From DATCYX01 sp037444705 (lineage in GTDB: Bacteria > Chloroflexota > Anaerolineae > Anaerolineales > UBA4823): 10,150 nt of DNA. The number at the start of each line of letters is the position of its first letter. The stretch's first letter is position 1. A program made the translations under genes and the position numbers. The notes beneath the pieces are model-generated. The model saw nothing but the letters and a program-made list of their open reading frames with translations. It was not told the origin of the DNA and ran no database searches. Shown one piece after another: positions 7,628 to 10,150 of the stretch. The stretch is taken from positions 1 through 10,150 of the forward strand of contig JBBILY010000115.1 of assembly GCA_037444705.1 (NCBI GenBank), given 5' to 3'.

Positions 7628-7662
7628 TGGGCAGGAAGGGCGTCGGTCGCCCTTCCTGCCCA
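7628..7662. terminator. Strong hairpin between convergent genes, probable bidirectional terminator
   Basis: A perfect 15-bp stem (7628-7642 with 7648-7662; the core GGGCAGGAAGGGCG is complemented exactly) closes a five-base TCGGT loop. It lies seven bases after the OsmC stop and 26 bases beyond the nrfA stop, between convergent units. On the minus strand it is followed by AATTTTG, a short T-run; on the plus strand there is no T-run. It therefore fits nrfA termination better than plus-strand termination, though the stem may serve both. Confidence 0.75.
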
Positions 7663-7687
7663 GATTGGGGAGGGAATGTGAGGGCTG

Positions 7688-9080
7688 TCAGTTCCCGCTG
7701 ATGTGAAGGGCGGTTGGGCTACCCGCCGCCTGGACAGCCTTCAACTGAGCCTGGCGGGCCATATCTGTGGCTGCCGCCAAAATGCGCAAGGCTTCTTCAG
7801 GGTTGTGGAAACCCATGCTGTTTTCGGCGGCAATAAAATCCCAACGCAATTGGGCTTCGCGGTGCAGGTTGCGCGCTTCGGCCAGCAGGTTGGCGTCGGC
7901 GTTTGCAACCTTGGCTGCTGCCTCAATCGCCTGAATGGCGGCGACCAGGGCGTCCTCGGCTCGATCCATAGTCTGACGCACCTGTTTTTGAATCTCGGCC
8001 ACCCGCGCGGTGACATAAGCCACATCCGTGTGGCAAGCGCCGCAGACCACCTCGGCATTGAGCAAGGGGCTCTTCACATCGTGGGTGGAAAACTTGGCTG
8101 CCCCGTCGCGCGTATAGGGCATATGACAGTCGGCGCACGCCACCCCAGCCTTATAATGCGTGCTATCGGCGGTGAAAAGTTCGTATTCAGGATGTTGCAT
8201 TTTGATCATCGGCGCCCCAGATTGGGGATGATCCCAATCTTTAAAGTTCAGTTGAGCATAGTAGGCGGCGATGTCTTCGATGCGGGTGCCATTTTCCCAG
8301 GGGAAGGTGAGATATTTCCCCTCGCCGGCAAAGTAATATTCGACGTGGCAGTTGGCACACACTACCGTGCGCATTTCCTGGCGAGTGAAAGTGCGCCAGT
8401 CTTTGCCCTGCTCGGTTAGAGCTTCCTCCAGGGCGGGGTTGGTGACGATCAGGCGCATGGTATTGGCTTCGTGGCAGTTAGCGCAGCCAATGGGATGGGT
8501 AATCCTCTCGCCCAGTTGTTGAACAGGGGTATTGACAACAGACGCCAGCCCAAATACGGCCCCCAACCCGGGGCCACGACGGGTTTACANNNNNNNNNNC
8601 CAGGTCTTTGAACAGGGTCTTGTCGAACTGAGCCATGCCCATCTCAGCCCACAAGCGCGGGGCATCTGCGGTTTTACAGGAGTAACACGTGCCGGGTGTG
8701 GTTTCATTCACCCGTTTCGTGGCGCGCACATCGCTCAGGCTATTCAAGTGGCCGCGCTCCTCATTGTAATCCTTGCTAAAACTGTAGCCGGCGAAGAGGG
8801 TCTTCAGGCGCGGATCCTGTTCCAGTTTAGAGTAACTTTCCGAGCCGCCGTAGGTGGTACGGGCTTTGTTGGTCTCGGTGAGCAATAAGGTGGAGTACTG
8901 GTTGGGAAAATTCACGCCCCACTTCGACGAGTCCGGCTCTTTGTCGGCGATTGGGGTAATAGGAGTAATACCACGGGTTGGAGGCGGTTGGTTCTTGAGG
9001 TAGAGCAGCACCCCTACCAGGGCCGCTGCCAGGATGATGATGATCCCTGTGAGAATGGCGGTAAGGCTTGCTTGTTTCAT
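7688..9080 (-). CDS. nrfA: Ammonia-forming pentaheme cytochrome c nitrite reductase (interrupted by a scaffold gap)
   Basis: Catalyses six-electron reduction of nitrite to ammonium outside the cytoplasmic membrane. Residues 9-28 form an uncleaved-looking membrane anchor. After joining 9080-8600 to 8511-7688 (dropping 8512-8599) the gene is exactly 1305 bases, 434 residues. It shows the catalytic heme CYSCK at 132-136 and CANCH (170-174), CANCH (212-216), CADCH (286-290) and CGACH (317-321). The NrfA-diagnostic KMQH is at 264-267 and 'HVEYYF' follows heme 3. Candidate distal His ligands are H111, H166, H279, H304 and H396. Taken literally the reading frame is broken: the N-terminal part runs into the Ns and the C-terminal part is preceded by an in-frame stop at 8587-8585. 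ATG at 9080 overlaps the nrfH stop (ATGA) and follows GAGGAG, so the two are translationally coupled. Confidence 0.93.
8511..8678. repeat. Overlapping contig ends duplicated around the N gap
   Basis: Bases 8511-8589 and 8600-8678 align in direct orientation without any gap. By hand count about 49 of 79 positions agree, with 9 of 10 agreeing at the outer end (TGTAAA.CCG on the minus strand) and 9 of 10 in a second block ('CCCTGTTCA'). The right copy reads as proper NrfA (residues 134-160). The left copy has G-rich runs, a stop and no NrfA sense, as expected of a poor-quality contig end. Confidence 0.75.
8590..8599. other. Assembly gap (10 N) inside nrfA
   Basis: Ten consecutive Ns, a placeholder length rather than a measured gap. 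The coding sequence on its two sides belongs to one nrfA gene, and conserved NrfA sequence continues from the right flank into the left flank only if 8512-8589 is skipped. Confidence 0.95.
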
Positions 9081-9556
9081 GGATACTTCTCCTCGGTGTG
9101 TTGATAAGGCAAAAGGGAGATACCTCGTTCTCCATGGGCCACCGTACGATGGCAATCAAAGCAATAGCGGTCAAATTCCATGGGGCTATCCAGCAGATTG
9201 GCTACCGTCTCTGCGTGGCAGCGAATGCAGTTCTCTTGAATCACTTCCCTGGACGATTCTCGGGGGCGGATGGCAGGGGGGATATCCCCCAAAATGAAGG
9301 CTGAAACATGACGGAAGCCCGACTGCGCCTTGACCAGATACTTGGGGATCAGGGCATGCGGGGTATGGCAATCGTTGCAATTTGCCCATAGTTTATGTCC
9401 CCCATGATACCAACTCTCGTAGACCGCGTCCATCACGTGACAGTTGTTACATGTAGACGGGTTATTGCCCAGGTACGCGGTGAAGTCGGTAACGTAAAAC
9501 CCGACGCCTAAAACCACCACCAGGGCGATCAGGCTGATCAAAAGGGGTAGTTTCAT
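9077..9556 (-). CDS. nrfH: Tetraheme cytochrome c quinol dehydrogenase, small subunit of nitrite reductase
   Basis: NapC/NirT-family membrane protein that oxidises menaquinol and passes electrons to NrfA. The 159 residues begin with one membrane helix (about 3-23). Four heme-binding motifs follow: CNNCH at 36-40, CNDCH at 60-64, CIRCH at 110-114 and CFDCH at 132-136. The first is followed by V-M, so Met42 sits in the CxxCHxM arrangement known for the Met-ligated heme 1 of NrfH, which separates NrfH from generic NapC. Length is normal for NrfH. ATG at 9556 is preceded by GAGGTGA at good spacing. The stop overlaps the nrfA start by four bases (ATGA), the classic nrfHA arrangement. Transcription probably starts about 50 bases upstream from a promoter with a CRP-type site. 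Confidence 0.95.
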   Translation of the reverse strand: MKLPLLISLIALVVVLGVGFYVTDFTAYLGNNPSTCNNCHVMDAVYESWYHGGHKLWANCNDCHTPHALIPKYLVKAQSGFRHVSAFILGDIPPAIRPRESSREVIQENCIRCHAETVANLLDSPMEFDRYCFDCHRTVAHGERGISLLPYQHTEEKYP

Positions 9557-9605
9557 TGGCTCACCTCGGAGAAACCGTGTGCTGAGAGGGGGTTCTACCC
9601 ATATC

Positions 9606-9618
9606 CAAGTTAATCATA
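9606..9618 (-). promoter_or_regulatory. Predicted -10 and start of the nrfHA promoter
   Basis: On the minus strand TATGAT at 9618-9613 is a good -10 hexamer, giving a start near 9606 and a leader of about 50 bases to the nrfH ATG. No TTGACA-like -35 is present; that place is taken by the CRP-type palindrome centred at 9646.5, as in class II activator-dependent promoters. An alternative AT-rich -10 nearer 9632-9637 would put the palindrome over the promoter core and imply repression. Confidence 0.5.
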
Positions 9619-9638
9619 ACATGAGAGACATATAAGTA

Positions 9639-9654
9639 TGTGATTTTTGTCACA
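9639..9654 (-). promoter_or_regulatory. CRP-type operator TGTGA-N6-TCACA upstream of nrfHA
   Basis: On the minus strand TGTGACAAAAATCACA is a perfect inverted repeat matching the E. coli CRP consensus halves TGTGA and TCACA with the canonical six-base spacer. Its centre is about 40-41 bases upstream of the predicted nrfHA start. The halves are not FNR-type (TTGAT/ATCAA). The Crp/Fnr protein at 6223-6921, with its RExxxR recognition helix, is the obvious local candidate to bind it. Confidence 0.7.
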
Positions 9655-9659
9655 AAACG

Positions 9660-9682
9660 AGATAAATGGAGTTTGTTTATCT
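9660..9682. promoter_or_regulatory. Second inverted repeat upstream of the nrf operator
   Basis: AGATAAA (9660-9666) and TTTATCT (9676-9682) are perfect 7-bp inverted halves nine bases apart, centred about 25 bases upstream of the CRP-type site. They could bind a second regulator near -65 of the nrfHA promoter. AT-rich repeats of this size also arise by chance, and there is no matching regulator to name. Confidence 0.3.
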
Positions 9683-9696
9683 AATATTAGCCATGT

Positions 9697-9719
9697 AAAA
9701 GCAGGTGGTCAACCGCCTG
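9697..9719 (-). terminator. Weak terminator-like hairpin downstream of the RCC1 gene
   Basis: Read on the minus strand, CAGGCGGT and ACCACCTG pair around a short TGAC-type loop with one C/A mismatch, followed by CTTTTA. It lies between the RCC1 gene end (9947) and the nrf promoter, where a terminator insulating nrfHA would be expected. The mismatch and short T-run keep confidence low. Confidence 0.3.
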
Positions 9720-9773
9720 GTATGTTTGTTACCGTATCCCCCGAGTGACGGGCGGAGTCTGGGTTGTCTTTTG

Positions 9774-9797
9774 GAATGAATTCAGGGGAATTTATTC
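9774..9797. repeat. AT-rich inverted repeat
   Basis: GAATGAATTC (9774-9783) and GAATTTATTC (9788-9797) pair over ten positions with one G-T wobble around an AGGG loop. There is no T-run after it on either strand, so it is not a classic terminator. Its role is unknown. Confidence 0.4.
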
Positions 9798-9821
9798 AAA
9801 GCCTTGAGATTGGCAGGGCAG

Positions 9822-9885
9822 CCTGACCCCACCGCAGGGAGGTTGAGTCGGCTGGGGGGTCAGGGTCGAGGGCCCCTGACCCCAG
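9822..9885. repeat. Three-copy CCTGACCCC / GGGGTCAGG element with competing hairpins
   Basis: CCTGACCCC occurs at 9822-9830 and 9875-9883, and its complement GGGGTCAGG at 9856-9864. The middle copy can pair with either outer copy. The tighter choice is a perfect 10-bp stem, 9856-9865 with 9874-9883, around an eight-base loop, and it is extended at the base by CTGG/CCAG with extra G residues. There is no T-run on either side. It could be a dispersed intergenic repeat or a factor-dependent 3'-end structure for the RCC1 gene. Confidence 0.55.
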
Positions 9886-9946
9886 CGAGACACTTCGTGC
9901 CGATCACCCATTCCCCTTGCTGCTATCCCGTGAGTGTGACTAAGGT

Positions 9947-10150
9947 CTATTTTGAGAGTAGGGGCAGGTAGATGAATGATTGCCCCTCAAAGCCCACCAC
10001 CTCCACCGGGGTTGTGCGCCAGGCGGCGCCGTCGCCCAGTTGACCGAAGGCGTTCCAGCCCCAACACTTGACCCCGCTGCCTGTGATCAGGGCGCAGGTG
10101 TGCGTTCCACCGGCGGCAATCGCCACTACTCCACTACTTAGTCCGCTCAC
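9947..10150 (-). CDS. RCC1-repeat protein, C-terminal end (5' part beyond the window)
   Basis: The last 67 residues of a beta-propeller protein. 'VVAIAAGGTHTCALITGSGVKCWGWNAFGQLGDG' is a textbook bacterial RCC1 (regulator of chromosome condensation) repeat, with the GxxHTCAL and WGxNxxGQLGDG signatures; the conserved Cys pair (CAL, KCWG) is typical of exported versions. After the repeat comes 'TPVEVVGF' and a short tail ending 'IYLPLLSK'. A hydrophobic xYLPLxxx ending recurs, to my knowledge, in secreted proteins of Anaerolineae and may be a sorting or anchoring element; this is inference. The frame is open at the right edge, so the GTG at 10150 is not a real start. Such proteins are usually long, extracellular or surface-bound and mediate protein interaction; no specific partner can be named. 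Confidence 0.85.
   Translation of the reverse strand: MSGLSSGVVAIAAGGTHTCALITGSGVKCWGWNAFGQLGDGAAWRTTPVEVVGFEGQSFIYLPLLSK

Larger units (their letters stand above)
9691..9946. other. Intergenic region without genes
   Basis: The part of the 390-base nrfH-RCC1 interval upstream of the nrf control sites. I see no coding sequence, tRNA or other RNA gene in it. It holds three separate hairpins or repeat structures, listed on their own, in an otherwise featureless stretch. Confidence 0.6.

Noticed and set aside
7703..8419. Long plus-strand open frame opposite nrfA (238 codons)
   Set aside because: It overlaps the conserved heme-coding nrfA sequence on the other strand, and its protein has no recognisable motif.
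7688..8566. A separate gene starting at TTG 8566 and encoding only four hemes
   Set aside because: The start lies inside the noisy contig end, has no ribosome-binding site, and the protein is plainly the C-terminal two thirds of the NrfA whose N-terminus lies just across the Ns.
1..10150. CRISPR arrays, tRNA genes, insertion sequences or toxin-antitoxin pairs
   Set aside because: I looked for regularly spaced repeats, T-loop-like GTTCRANTC segments, transposase motifs and small overlapping gene pairs and found none.

Overview
The window looks like a chromosomal segment of an Anaerolineae-type member of the Chloroflexota. This is an inference from protein style, not from a marker gene. The clues are a SARP-type regulator with the winged-helix N-terminus common in that group, an RCC1-repeat protein ending in an 'IYLPLLSK'-like tail, Thr/Pro-rich linkers behind a membrane anchor, and a Crp/Fnr protein beside an NrfHA nitrite reductase. 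Most genes are moderately GC-rich; the membrane protein at 3648-4643 is more AT-rich. No rRNA, tRNA, CRISPR array, insertion sequence or phage gene is visible.

Layout: (i) 1-4643, plus strand: an O-antigen ligase/polymerase-like membrane protein open at the left edge, a membrane-anchored HEXXH metalloprotease with an immune-inhibitor-A-like C-terminal domain, and a multi-pass membrane protein of unknown function. This is a cell-surface block. (ii) 4805-5029, minus: a small YtxH-like membrane/coiled-coil protein, divergent from (iii) 5159-6921, plus: adenosine deaminase (add) followed 26 bases later by a Crp/Fnr-family regulator. (iv) 6964-7621, plus: two gene remnants joined out of frame, the DNA-binding start of a SARP regulator and the C-terminal half of an OsmC-family protein. 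A strong hairpin follows at 7628-7662. (v) 7688-9556, minus: nrfH-nrfA, the tetraheme quinol dehydrogenase and pentaheme nitrite reductase that reduce nitrite to ammonium. nrfA is interrupted by a 10-N scaffold gap. (vi) 9557-9946: a 390-base intergenic region with the nrf promoter, a perfect CRP-type palindrome and several hairpins. (vii) 9947-10150, minus: the 3' end of an RCC1-repeat protein.

Three points stand out. First, the N gap in nrfA appears to be no real gap: the 79 bases on its two sides align without gaps (about 62% identical by hand count). Dropping the noisy copy and the Ns gives an uninterrupted 434-residue NrfA with all five heme motifs. Second, the nrfHA promoter carries TGTGA-N6-TCACA centred near -41 from a predicted start, which is class II activator geometry. 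The Crp/Fnr protein encoded 2.7 kb away has the matching RExxxR recognition helix but lacks the cAMP phosphate-binding Arg-Ser/Thr. This suggests a local nitrite-ammonification regulon with a ligand other than cAMP. Third, the SARP/OsmC junction is either a real deletion or an assembly misjoin. I see no clearly new defence or mobile system here.
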